DNA of 6,785 nucleotides, taken from positions 1 through 6,785 of the forward strand of contig USMJ01000064.1 of assembly GCA_900555805.1 (NCBI GenBank). The letters run 5' to 3'. The translations under genes were made by a program, and so were the position numbers. Under the pieces are notes generated by a model. It was not told the origin of the DNA. It saw nothing but the letters and a program-made list of their open reading frames with translations, and made no database searches. Shown here piece by piece: positions 1 to 5,319 of the stretch; within the stretch, counting starts at the first letter, position 1; each line of letters opens with the position of its first letter. This DNA comes from an uncultured Oscillospiraceae bacterium (lineage in GTDB: Bacteria > Bacillota > Clostridia > Oscillospirales > Acutalibacteraceae).

Positions 1-2
1 CC

Positions 3-26
3 GCCGCAAGGCATCCGCCTTGCGGC
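3..26. repeat. Perfect inverted repeat, 10-bp stem
   Basis: GCCGCAAGGC (3-12) pairs perfectly with GCCTTGCGGC (17-26) around a 4-base loop. No T-run follows on either strand, so it is not a complete terminator on its own. It sits directly next to the hairpin at 28-52. It may be part of a double-hairpin transcript end for a gene left of the window, or a copy of a dispersed intergenic palindrome. The pairing is seen directly; the role is inferred. Confidence 0.6.
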
Positions 27-27
27 A

Positions 28-60
28 CCGCGGTTCGGCAAGCGAACCGCGGGTTTTGCC
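28..60 (+). terminator. Terminator-like hairpin, probably for a gene left of the window
   Basis: CCGCGGTTCG (28-37) and CGAACCGCGG (43-52) form a perfect 10-bp GC-rich stem with a 5-base loop. It is followed on the + strand by GTTTTGCCTT, a short and interrupted T-run. This would suit a rightward transcript entering from the left edge. The T-run is weak and no gene end is visible in the window, so this remains a moderate call. Confidence 0.45.
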
Positions 61-135
61 TTAACCACAAACCAAGTGCCGAACCTCACATATCGCGGCA
101 GCCGAGCTCAGCAAACTGCCATTTCGCAGCCAGTC

Positions 136-170
136 AAAAAAAACAGCACCTCCGCTTGCAAAGCAAGCGG
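136..170 (-). terminator. Second hairpin downstream of rpmB, possible back-up terminator
   Basis: CCGCTTGC (152-159) and GCAAGCGG (163-170) form a perfect 8-bp stem with an AAA loop. Read on the minus strand, the stem is followed after about 8 bases by a run of eight T (complement of 136-143). The gap between stem and T-run is longer than in a canonical intrinsic terminator. It lies about 20 bases beyond the better rpmB terminator, so it could catch read-through, or it could be an unrelated palindrome. Confidence 0.35.
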
Positions 171-190
171 TTACACTGTCATAATAAACG

Positions 191-222
191 AAAAAAACCC
201 GACCGTAAAAGGTCGGGGTTTT
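191..222 (-). terminator. Intrinsic terminator of rpmB
   Basis: On the minus strand the stem CCCGACC/GGTCGGG (complement of 211-217 with 198-204) encloses a 6-base loop and is followed directly by seven T (complement of 191-197). It begins about 30 bases after the rpmB stop codon. On the + strand the same hairpin is followed by only GTTTT, so the main direction is leftward, although weak two-way action is possible. Confidence 0.8.
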
Positions 223-251
223 GTCGGTTGTATCTTTTGCTTATCTTGCTG

Positions 252-440
252 TCAGATAGCGCGGGTAACCTTGCCTGAGCGTAAGCAACGTGTGCAAGCG
301 TAAACTCTCTTAGGTGAACCGTTTACGATAGCTTTTACACGCTTAACATTGGGCTTCCATGTTCTGTTTGAACGTCTGTGTGAGTGAGAAACCTTTATGC
401 CGAAAGACACATCTTTGCCGCAGAAATCGCATTTTGCCAT
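252..440 (-). CDS. rpmB: 50S ribosomal protein L28, zinc-ribbon form
   Basis: This is a 62-residue protein, the usual length for bacterial L28, a component of the large ribosomal subunit. It opens with MAKCDFCGKD and has two CxxC pairs, C4/C7 and C49/C52 (in YACTRCLRSGKV). These correspond to the zinc-binding version of L28, as opposed to the cysteine-free version some bacteria carry. The middle is rich in Lys and Arg (SHSHRRSNRTWKPNVKRV, about residues 18-35), as expected for an rRNA-binding protein. The start is fixed by the Shine-Dalgarno AAAGGAGGTG (complement of 448-457), seven bases upstream of the ATG. The gene is divergent from recA, has its own promoter (486-514) and a clear terminator (191-222), and so appears to be a single-gene transcription unit. 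The gene looks intact, and its identity is nearly certain. Confidence 0.96.
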   Translation of the reverse strand: MAKCDFCGKDVSFGIKVSHSHRRSNRTWKPNVKRVKAIVNGSPKRVYACTRCLRSGKVTRAI

Positions 441-485
441 GTGTCAGCACCTCCTTTTATTACTACATTACACTTTAGCAGAATT

Positions 486-514
486 AGTTTAGCAGATAAA
501 GCGCAAAAAAGCAA
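486..514 (-). promoter_or_regulatory. SigA-type promoter of rpmB
   Basis: On the minus strand TTGCTT (complement of 509-514) and TAAACT (complement of 486-491) are 17 bases apart. The -10 hexamer is preceded by TGC, giving an extended -10 element. A second TGCTAAA motif lies a few bases further downstream and could act as an alternative -10. The promoter is about 45 bases from the rpmB start codon. Confidence 0.6.
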
Positions 515-555
515 GTCTTTTTGAAATTTTGTTCGACTTTTTTTCGCCGTCTTCC

Positions 556-577
556 AAAGTCCCAAAAATCGGACTTT
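556..577. repeat. Inverted repeat between the divergent rpmB and recA promoters
   Basis: AAAGTCC (556-562) and GGACTTT (571-577) form a perfect 7-bp palindrome around an 8-base AT-rich centre. It lies upstream of both divergent promoters. It could be an operator or a chance palindrome in AT-rich DNA. There is no T-run suitable for a terminator. Confidence 0.3.
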
Positions 578-610
578 TCATGTCGGGCTAAATATAAATA
601 GAAAAAACTA

Positions 611-639
611 TTGCAATTCCTGCAAAAATGATATATAAT
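611..639 (+). promoter_or_regulatory. SigA-type promoter of recA-recX
   Basis: TTGCAA (611-616) and a perfect TATAAT (634-639) are separated by 17 bases. The predicted transcript start is near 646, giving a leader of about 35 bases before the recA ATG. The putative LexA site overlaps the start of this leader, where a repressor would block initiation. Confidence 0.8.
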
Positions 640-651
640 AGCAACATCAAT

Positions 652-665
652 CGAACAAATGTACA
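652..665 (+). promoter_or_regulatory. Probable LexA (SOS) operator of recA
   Basis: CGAACAAATGTACA resembles the Bacillota LexA box (core GAAC-N4-GTTC). The left half-site GAAC (653-656) is perfect and the right half-site reads GTAC instead of GTTC, one mismatch. It lies just downstream of the TATAAT box and before the ribosome binding site. recA is a near-universal LexA target in Bacillota, so position and sequence both support the call. The mismatch and the absence of a second box leave doubt. Confidence 0.5.
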
Positions 666-680
666 CGCGGAGGTATTCAC

Positions 681-1808
681 ATGGAGGATAAGAAACAGGC
701 ACTCGAAACCGCTTTGGCGCAAATAGAAAAGGCATACGGCAAAGGAGCTATAATGAGGCTCGGTCAGAACTCGGCTCTGAATGTCGAGGCGATATCCACA
801 GGCTCGATAGCCCTCGATATAGCGACGGGTATAGGCGGACTTCCGAAGGGAAGAATCGTCGAGATATACGGACCCGAATCTTCGGGCAAAACAACTCTCG
901 CCCTGCACTGTATCGCCGAGGCGCAGAAAGCCGGAGGTGAGGCGGCGTTTATCGACGCCGAACATGCTCTCGATCCGGTGTACGCGGCGGCTTTGGGCGT
1001 CGATGTTGATTCTCTTCTCGTTTCCCAGCCCGATAACGGCGAAGACGCGCTGTCGATAACCGAGGCTCTGGTGCGCTCGGGCGCGCTTGATATAGTCGTT
1101 GTCGACTCGGTCGCGGCTCTCGTTCCCAAGGCGGAGATCGAGGGTGACATGGGCGACTCCCACATGGGCCTTCACGCAAGACTTATGTCTCAGGCGCTGA
1201 GAAAGATAACAGGTATCGTCGCCAAGAGCAACACGGTCGTTGTTTTCATCAACCAGCTTCGTGACAAGGTCGGCGTTGTCTACGGCAGCCCCGAGGTCAC
1301 AACCGGCGGCAGAGCGCTCAAGTTCTATGCCTCAATGAGAATCGACGTCAGAAAAGTCGAGCTTATAAAAGCTCCCGGAAACGAATTTGTCGGCTCGAGA
1401 ACAAGGGCGAAAATAGTCAAAAACAAGGTCGCTCCCCCGTTCAAAGAGGCTGAGTTCGATATAATGTACGGCGAGGGAATTTCGAGAACGGCTGAAATAG
1501 TCGACCTCGGCGTTAAGCTCGATATTATCCACAAGAGCGGCGCATGGTTCTCATACGGCGAAGAACGTCTCGGTCAGGGCAAGGACAATGTCAAGAAACT
1601 TCTCAAGAACAACCCCGCTCTTCTCGAAGAGATAACCGAAAAGGTCAAAAAAGAGATGCCTGCGCTTTACGGCTTTGTTCCCAAGGATAAGGATAAGAAA
1701 GACGAAGCCAAGGACAGCTCCGCAAAGGCGGCCGCAAAAGAGCCGGAAAAGAAAGCGAAATCAACATTATCGGGCAAAAAGCTTGATATAATATTTGACG
1801 AAGACTGA
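681..1808 (+). CDS. recA: Recombinase RecA
   Basis: RecA is the ATP-dependent DNA strand-exchange protein that also triggers LexA self-cleavage. This copy is 375 residues, slightly longer than most because of its tail. Visible features are Walker A GPESSGKT (64-71, K70), the catalytic glutamate in FIDAEHALD (E94), Walker [13 protein letters not shown] (136-147, D142), the L1 region around [18 protein letters not shown], the NQ switch (Q192), the L2 region after it (about 193-210), and the family signature ALKFYASMR (212-220). The C-terminal domain is followed by a low-complexity Lys/Ala/Asp/Glu linker (about 335-362) and an acidic end, IFDED. The ATG is set by GGAGGT (669-674) with a 6-base gap. 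It has its own promoter and a likely LexA site. The stop codon overlaps the recX start by one base, so the two are co-transcribed. No damage is seen. Confidence 0.99.
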   Translation: MEDKKQALETALAQIEKAYGKGAIMRLGQNSALNVEAISTGSIALDIATGIGGLPKGRIVEIYGPESSGKTTLALHCIAEAQKAGGEAAFIDAEHALDPVYAAALGVDVDSLLVSQPDNGEDALSITEALVRSGALDIVVVDSVAALVPKAEIEGDMGDSHMGLHARLMSQALRKITGIVAKSNTVVVFINQLRDKVGVVYGSPEVTTGGRALKFYASMRIDVRKVELIKAPGNEFVGSRTRAKIVKNKVAPPFKEAEFDIMYGEGISRTAEIVDLGVKLDIIHKSGAWFSYGEERLGQGKDNVKKLLKNNPALLEEITEKVKKEMPALYGFVPKDKDKKDEAKDSSAKAAAKEPEKKAKSTLSGKKLDIIFDED

Positions 1809-2431
1809 TGATTCTGACTTACGACAAGGGCAGAAAAGACAAGATACACATAAGCGTCGACGGCGAATATACGATGACGGTCGACGCCGTGTTCTGGTAT
1901 TCGCTCGGAATACCGAATAAAAGCGAAATTGACGAAGAGGAGTTGGCTGAGCTTAAACGCTCGGTCAACTCCCGACGCGCTTATAATAAAGCTATCGACC
2001 TAATATCAAGGCGCGAGCACAGCCGAAAAGAGCTGATAACCAAGCTGTCGCAGAAAGGCTATGCCGATGTGGCGGATGAAACGGCTGACAAGCTCGAGGA
2101 AAGAGGATATCTCGACGATGAGCGCTTCGCAAATATGTTCGCCGATGAGCTGAAAAACAGACGCGGCTTCGGGAAAAGAAGAATCTCGCAGGAGCTATAT
2201 ATGAAAGGCATCGACCGTGACATAATCGCCGAGGTTCTTGAAAATCTCGAAGAAGACCCGACAGAAGATATTATCGGAATATTGGCGCGCAAATATCCTC
2301 GCTGTCTTGAGGATGAAAAGAACACAAACAGAGCGTTCAACGGACTTGTAAGGCTCGGATATTCGGGCTATGATATCAGAAACGCTATGAGAGAATACGC
2401 CGACCGGATTGAGGAAAGTTCGGAAAAATGA
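1808..2431 (+). CDS. recX: Regulatory protein RecX
   Basis: RecX binds RecA filaments and modulates their activity, usually by limiting filament growth. This protein has 207 residues, within the usual Bacillota range. It is built of helical repeats, with the hallmark segments RRAYNKAIDLISRREHSR (56-73) and KELITKLSQKGY (74-85), followed by YLDDERFANMFADELKNRRG (101-120) and further helical modules to the end. The start codon overlaps the recA stop in a TGATG arrangement. No Shine-Dalgarno is seen in front of it, so translation probably depends on ribosomes finishing recA, a set-up that keeps RecX below RecA. The placement directly after recA is typical of the family. The 3' end overlaps a possible small ORF by ATGA. 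No intrinsic terminator follows. Confidence 0.93.
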   Translation: MILTYDKGRKDKIHISVDGEYTMTVDAVFWYSLGIPNKSEIDEEELAELKRSVNSRRAYNKAIDLISRREHSRKELITKLSQKGYADVADETADKLEERGYLDDERFANMFADELKNRRGFGKRRISQELYMKGIDRDIIAEVLENLEEDPTEDIIGILARKYPRCLEDEKNTNRAFNGLVRLGYSGYDIRNAMREYADRIEESSEK

Positions 2432-2532
2432 ACGGCGCGGCGGTAAAACTATACAATATAACAAAGCGCAAACCGTTTCGGGAAATCGTGCGGCAGGAGC
2501 TCTCGGTTCATGAAAAGGCTGTAAGGCAGTAA
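2428..2532 (+). CDS. Possible 34-residue small protein coupled to recX
   Basis: I do not recognise this ORF. ATG (2428-2430) overlaps the recX stop codon in an ATGA arrangement, and a Shine-Dalgarno-like GAGGAAAG lies about ten bases upstream inside recX. The product starts MNGAAVKLYN and ends SVHEKAVRQ. It is rich in Lys and Arg, with no Cys, no membrane segment and no known motif that I can see. The stop codon at 2530-2532 touches the base of the long hairpin at 2531-2576. The ATGA overlap argues for a translated ORF, since this layout is common between coupled genes such as cysE-cysS in this same window. Against it are the very short length and the chance of such an overlap occurring at random. 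No function is assigned. Confidence 0.3.
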   Translation: MNGAAVKLYNITKRKPFREIVRQELSVHEKAVRQ

Positions 2533-2576
2533 TTTGACAGCCGCATAGACATAGGATCCGGGTGCGGCTGAAAATT
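2531..2576 (+). repeat. Long hairpin after recX, no T-run
   Basis: CAGCCGCA (2538-2545) and TGCGGCTG (2563-2570) form a perfect 8-bp stem with a 17-base loop. The flanks AATTT (2531-2535) and AAATT (2572-2576) can extend it across a small internal loop. The following bases contain no T-run, so it is not a standard intrinsic terminator. It could stabilise the 3' end of the recA-recX transcript. TGTACA follows the stem at 2576-2581 and also occurs in the tandem units at 2771 and 2841, so this may be a diverged relative of those units. Confidence 0.45.
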
Positions 2577-2720
2577 GTACAGTCAGAACATGCGGATCAT
2601 CTGTGAGAACCCTTGAGTTTTCAATTTTGGGTGTGTGTAAGAATCATAGCGAGAGAATGTAACAGTCAGATGTTAAAAACAAAGAAAGCGAATATCCGTA
2701 TGCGGCTAAAGCCGTGCGGT

Positions 2721-2930
2721 GAGAACTTGTTGACTGTCTTTTTGAAAAGCTAAGACGACCGAACGCTCTGTGTACAAGAAATCACATATCGAGAACCTTT
2801 TAGCCGTCTTTTGAAAAGCTAAGACGGCTGAAAAACTCAGTGTACAAAAAATCACACAACGAGAGCCGATTAGCAACTTATTGAAAAACTATCTCGGCCA
2901 AAAAACTCGGTGTACCGCAAAATAAAATAT
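2721..2930 (+). repeat. Tandem array of three 70-bp units
   Basis: Units are 2721-2790, 2791-2860 and 2861-2930. Each begins GAGAAC or GAGAGC, has TTGAAAA in the middle (2742, 2811, 2881), and carries TGTAC at 2771, 2841 and 2911, exactly 70 bases apart. By eye, units 1 and 2 agree at roughly three-quarters of positions and units 2 and 3 at about two-thirds. Unit 2 contains a 9-bp stem AGCCGTCTT/AAGACGGCT (2802-2810 with 2821-2829). A weak further copy may occupy 2651-2720, which also starts with GAGAG in the same register. The period is not a multiple of three, so it is not repeated protein coding. The array ends just before the rimO promoter. Confidence 0.8.
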
Positions 2931-2948
2931 AAATTTGATAAAATTTCA

Positions 2949-2980
2949 GCATTTTCCGCTTTACCCGCGGACGGAAATGC
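2949..2980. promoter_or_regulatory. Inverted repeat over the rimO promoter, possible operator
   Basis: GCATTTTCCG (2949-2958) and CGGAAATGC (2972-2980) are inverted repeats that match fully apart from one extra T in the left arm. They flank the -35 hexamer and end two bases before the TATAAT box. This geometry suits a dimeric repressor site. No regulator gene is in the window, so the role is inferred from position alone. Confidence 0.35.
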
Positions 2981-2988
2981 TATATAAT
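2960..2988 (+). promoter_or_regulatory. SigA-type promoter of rimO
   Basis: TTTACC (2960-2965) and a perfect TATAAT (2983-2988) are 17 bases apart. The -35 matches consensus at four of six positions. The predicted start near 2995 leaves a leader of about 25 bases. An inverted repeat (2949-2980) lies across the -35 and spacer. Confidence 0.7.
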
Positions 2989-3020
2989 AGACCGAAGAAA
3001 TCAGCGACGGAGGATGTTAA

Positions 3021-4358
3021 ATGAAAAAATATACTGTCGGAATGGTGTCGCTCGGATGCCCCAAAAACCAGGTCGACGCCGAACTGATGCTCGCGAAACT
3101 CGCGCAGGCAGGCTTCGAAATCACCGATAGCCCGTACGAGGCGAACGTCGTCATCATCAACACCTGCGGCTTCATCGACGCTGCGAAACAGGAGGCCATC
3201 GACAACATTCTCGAAATGGCGGAATACAAAAAACAGGGATACGTCGACGCGATAGTCGTCACCGGCTGTCTCGCCGAAAGATATAAAGACGAGGTCATCG
3301 AGCAGATGCCCGAGATCGACGCGATCGTCGGAATAGGCGGCAACGCGGATATCGTTGATGTCTGTCTCAAAGCGCTTGAGGGCGAAAAGTACGCCGAATT
3401 CCCGTCTAAATACTGCTTACCGCTGAACGGCGAGCGAATGCTCACCACACCCTCTTACTGGGCGTACCTCAAAATAGCGGAGGGCTGTTCGAACTGCTGC
3501 ACATACTGCGCCATCCCATCGATCAGGGGAAGATACAGAAGCCGCGAGATGGAGGACATCCTCGCCGAAGCGAGATCTTTAGCCGAAAACGGCGCAAAGG
3601 AACTCGTCATAATAGCGCAGGACACGACGAAATACGGCAACGACCTTTACGGCGAGCTTAAACTGCCCGAACTTCTCAGAAAGCTCTCATACATCGACGG
3701 AATCGAGTGGCTGAGACTCCTATACTGCTACCCGGACAGCATAACCGACGAGCTTTTGGACGAGATGAGAAACAACGACAAGGTCTGCAAATACGTCGAT
3801 CTGCCGCTTCAGCATGCGGACGAAAATGTTCTCAAACGAATGAACCGTACGGGCAACAAGCAGGAACTTTTAGAGCTCATCAAAAAAATCAGGGACCGCG
3901 TCCCGGGCGTTATAATCAGAACGACGTTCATAACGGGCTTCCCGGGAGAGACCGACGACGAATTCACTACGCTGAGCGAATTCGTCAAGGAAGCCGAATT
4001 TGACCGTCTCGGCTGCTTCGCATACTCCGCCGAAGAGGGAACGAAGGCCGCCGAAATGCCCGACCAGATAGACGAACAGACGAAAATCGACCGCGGCGAC
4101 ATAATCATGCAGCAGCAATTTGAGATATTCTCAAGAAAGCAGGATGAACGCATCGGAAAAACCTACAAGGTGCTCGTCGAGGGCTACGATTCCTACACGG
4201 ACGCATATTGCGGAAGAAGCTATATGGACGCTCCCGACATTGACAGCTGCGTTTATTTCACATCGAGCGTACCGCTTGAAAACGGCGAATTTGTCGAAGT
4301 AAGAATAATAAATACAAAAGAATACGATCTTCTCGGCGAATGCGTCGACATAGATTAA
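3021..4358 (+). CDS. rimO: Ribosomal protein S12 methylthiotransferase RimO
   Basis: RimO is a radical SAM enzyme that adds a methylthio group to a conserved aspartate of ribosomal protein S12, using two 4Fe-4S clusters. This 445-residue protein has the usual length and three-part layout. The N-terminal domain has cluster ligands C13 (SLGCPKN), C49 (INTCGF) and C83 (TGCLAERY). The radical SAM domain has C156, C160 and C163 in EGCSNCCTYCAIPSIRG, then LPLQH (261-265) and FITGFPGE (303-310). The C-terminal TRAM domain (about 378-441) contains GRSYMDAPDIDSCVYF; this DAP motif separates RimO from its tRNA-modifying relative MiaB. The start is set by GGAGG (3009-3013), seven bases before ATG. It has its own promoter and no clear terminator after it, so some read-through towards the cysteine genes is possible. 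C159 adds an extra cysteine inside the cluster motif. Confidence 0.96.
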   Translation: MKKYTVGMVSLGCPKNQVDAELMLAKLAQAGFEITDSPYEANVVIINTCGFIDAAKQEAIDNILEMAEYKKQGYVDAIVVTGCLAERYKDEVIEQMPEIDAIVGIGGNADIVDVCLKALEGEKYAEFPSKYCLPLNGERMLTTPSYWAYLKIAEGCSNCCTYCAIPSIRGRYRSREMEDILAEARSLAENGAKELVIIAQDTTKYGNDLYGELKLPELLRKLSYIDGIEWLRLLYCYPDSITDELLDEMRNNDKVCKYVDLPLQHADENVLKRMNRTGNKQELLELIKKIRDRVPGVIIRTTFITGFPGETDDEFTTLSEFVKEAEFDRLGCFAYSAEEGTKAAEMPDQIDEQTKIDRGDIIMQQQFEIFSRKQDERIGKTYKVLVEGYDSYTDAYCGRSYMDAPDIDSCVYFTSSVPLENGEFVEVRIINTKEYDLLGECVDID

Positions 4359-4374
4359 AAAATTTTTCAAAACA

Positions 4375-4404
4375 GTAGCATTTTTTATAAAACCGTAGTA
4401 TAAT
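4375..4404 (+). promoter_or_regulatory. Promoter of the T-box cysE-cysS operon
   Basis: A perfect TATAAT lies at 4399-4404, only 41 bases after the rimO stop. The best -35 in reach, around GTAGCA (4375-4380), is poor. AT-rich runs just upstream (4357-4368) could act as an UP-like element. The predicted transcript start near 4411 agrees well with the beginning of the T-box leader. Confidence 0.55.
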
Positions 4405-4410
4405 ATACTG

Positions 4411-4660
4411 ACGGATAAAGCAATGGTCAGAAGAAGTAAGCGGATCGTCTTTTCTCAGAGAGAGGCGCGCGACGGTGGAAGCGTCTTGTTAAGGTACCGC
4501 CCAAATGCATCTGACGGCAGCTCGGGGGAACGGCTTTCAAGTATCCCGAGACGCAGGCTCTGCGTTACGGAGCAGGTAATTTTCAGTTACCGTGAGTGAT
4601 AAATCAGAGTGGAACCGCGTTTTTACGCCTCTGTTGCCAAAAGCAGCAGAGGCTTTTTTA
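4411..4660 (+). promoter_or_regulatory. T-box riboswitch leader, cysteine-specific (UGC specifier)
   Basis: This leader senses uncharged tRNA-Cys and decides whether transcription continues into cysE-cysS. Stem I is closed by GTCAG (4426-4430) with CTGAC (4511-4515). Its 5' arm carries TCTCAGAGAG (4453-4462), the AG-bulge region, followed by the distal-loop-like GGTGGAAG. The specifier TGC (4506-4508) sits in AAATGCATCT just before the closing helix and codes for cysteine. Stem II is CTCGGG/CCCGAG (4521-4526 with 4545-4550), a small hairpin follows (4551-4565), and stem III is GGTAA/TTACC (4575-4579 with 4587-4591). The T-box sequence AGAGTGGAACCGCG is at 4606-4619. Its UGGA bulge would pair with an acceptor end UCCA, and tRNA-Cys normally has U as discriminator base. 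The antiterminator pairs CAGAG and GCG with CGC and CTCTG (4605-4633). Confidence 0.95.
4627..4660 (+). terminator. T-box regulated terminator
   Basis: GCCTCTGTTGC (4627-4637) and GCAGCAGAGGC (4643-4653) form an 11-bp stem with one G-U pair and a 5-base loop, followed by TTTTTTA. Its 5' arm shares 4627-4633 with the antiterminator, so the two folds exclude each other, as expected for a class I T-box. When tRNA-Cys is charged, this hairpin should stop transcription before cysE. Confidence 0.93.
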
Positions 4661-4677
4661 TTTGGAGGCACAGCACA

Positions 4678-5319
4678 ATGTTTGATCTTTTGAAAGAAGA
4701 CGTTCTTTGCGTTAAAGAGCGTGACCCTGCGGCGAAGAGCTTTCTTGAGATTTTCTTTCTTTACCCGGGAGTCAAGGCGATAAGAATGTATAGACGGGCG
4801 CATTGGTTCTTTGAGCGCAAGCACTACTTCATCGCAAGGGCTATATCGCAGAGGGCGGCGAAAAAAACCAATATCGAGATACACCCCGGAGCGGTCATAG
4901 GCAGGCGCTTTTTCATTGACCACGGCACGGGCGTCGTCATCGGCGAAACAACGGTCATCGGCGACGACGTGACGATATATCAGGGCGTCACCCTCGGCGG
5001 AACGGGAAAACACAAGGGCAAGCGACACCCGACGATAGGAAATCACGTTATGATAGGCGCCGGCTCAAAGGTACTCGGACCTTTCCGCGTCGGCGACAAC
5101 TGCAACATCGCCGCGGGCTCGGTCGTACTTGAAGAAATCCCCGACAACTGCACCGCAGTCGGATCTCCCGCAAGAATTGTCAAGCGCAACGGCGTCAGGG
5201 TCGATTATCTCGATCAGATTCACATACCCGACCCTGTTTCGCAGGAAATTTGCAGGCTTGAAATAAGAATCAAAAAATTAGAAGATGAATTAAATAAAGT
5301 CAAGGAGGAACAGAAATGA
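4678..5319 (+). CDS. cysE: Serine O-acetyltransferase
   Basis: This enzyme transfers acetyl from acetyl-CoA to L-serine, giving O-acetylserine, the precursor to which sulfide is added to make cysteine. The protein has 213 residues, the short form common in Bacillota. A helical N-terminal part (1-64) precedes a left-handed beta-helix of hexapeptide repeats (about 65-165, from IEIHPGAVIG to AVGSPARIV). Active-site signatures are FIDHGTGVVIGET (79-91, D81-H82) and GKRHPTI (114-120, H117). The C-terminus, about 187-213, is charged and looks like a coiled coil. The start is the ATG at 4678, with GGAGG at 4664-4668; an in-frame GTG at 4609 lies inside the T-box sequence and upstream of the terminator, so it is not the start. 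The stop overlaps cysS by ATGA. The T-box controls it by cysteine supply. In B. subtilis nomenclature it would be cysE; epsC is an alternative name in some genomes. Confidence 0.95.
   Translation: MFDLLKEDVLCVKERDPAAKSFLEIFFLYPGVKAIRMYRRAHWFFERKHYFIARAISQRAAKKTNIEIHPGAVIGRRFFIDHGTGVVIGETTVIGDDVTIYQGVTLGGTGKHKGKRHPTIGNHVMIGAGSKVLGPFRVGDNCNIAAGSVVLEEIPDNCTAVGSPARIVKRNGVRVDYLDQIHIPDPVSQEICRLEIRIKKLEDELNKVKEEQK

Larger units (their letters stand above)
2533..3020. other. 488-base intergenic stretch without a convincing gene
   Basis: No ORF here has both a credible length and a ribosome binding site. The longest + strand candidate noted (27 residues from 2670) lacks a Shine-Dalgarno. The stretch holds a hairpin at its left edge, a short inverted repeat CGGCT-AA-AGCCG (2703-2714), three tandem 70-bp units (2721-2930), and the rimO promoter and ribosome binding site. 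It is visibly more AT-rich than the flanking genes. Confidence 0.7.

Noticed and set aside
76..303. 75-codon rightward ORF across the left intergenic region
   Set aside because: It runs through two hairpins and the rpmB terminator, overlaps the end of rpmB on the other strand, and has no Shine-Dalgarno. Not supported as a gene.
588..1175. 195-codon ORF antisense to recA
   Set aside because: It lies entirely opposite recA and its promoter, and has no ribosome binding site or recognisable domains. It results from the codon pattern of recA.
1525..1533. Perfect DnaA-box-like TTATCCACA
   Set aside because: A single copy inside recA, explained by the codons for Ile-Ile-His. No cluster of boxes or AT-rich unwinding region accompanies it.
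1787..1792. TATAAT near the end of recA as a promoter for recX
   Set aside because: No -35 hexamer lies at suitable spacing, and recX starts within the recA stop codon, which indicates co-transcription.
2670..2753. 27-codon ORF within the recX-rimO gap
   Set aside because: No ribosome binding site, very short, and it runs into the tandem repeat unit.
2721..2930. CRISPR array
   Set aside because: The 70-bp units are contiguous and diverge along their whole length. There are no short identical repeats separated by unique spacers and no cas genes.
4609..4677. In-frame GTG extension of cysE by 23 residues
   Set aside because: The GTG is part of the T-box sequence and the extension spans the terminator. 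The ATG at 4678 has a proper GGAGG and fits the family N-terminus.
4537..5046. 169-codon ORF antisense to the T-box and cysE
   Set aside because: It overlaps a well-supported riboswitch and gene and has no start signals or recognisable domains.
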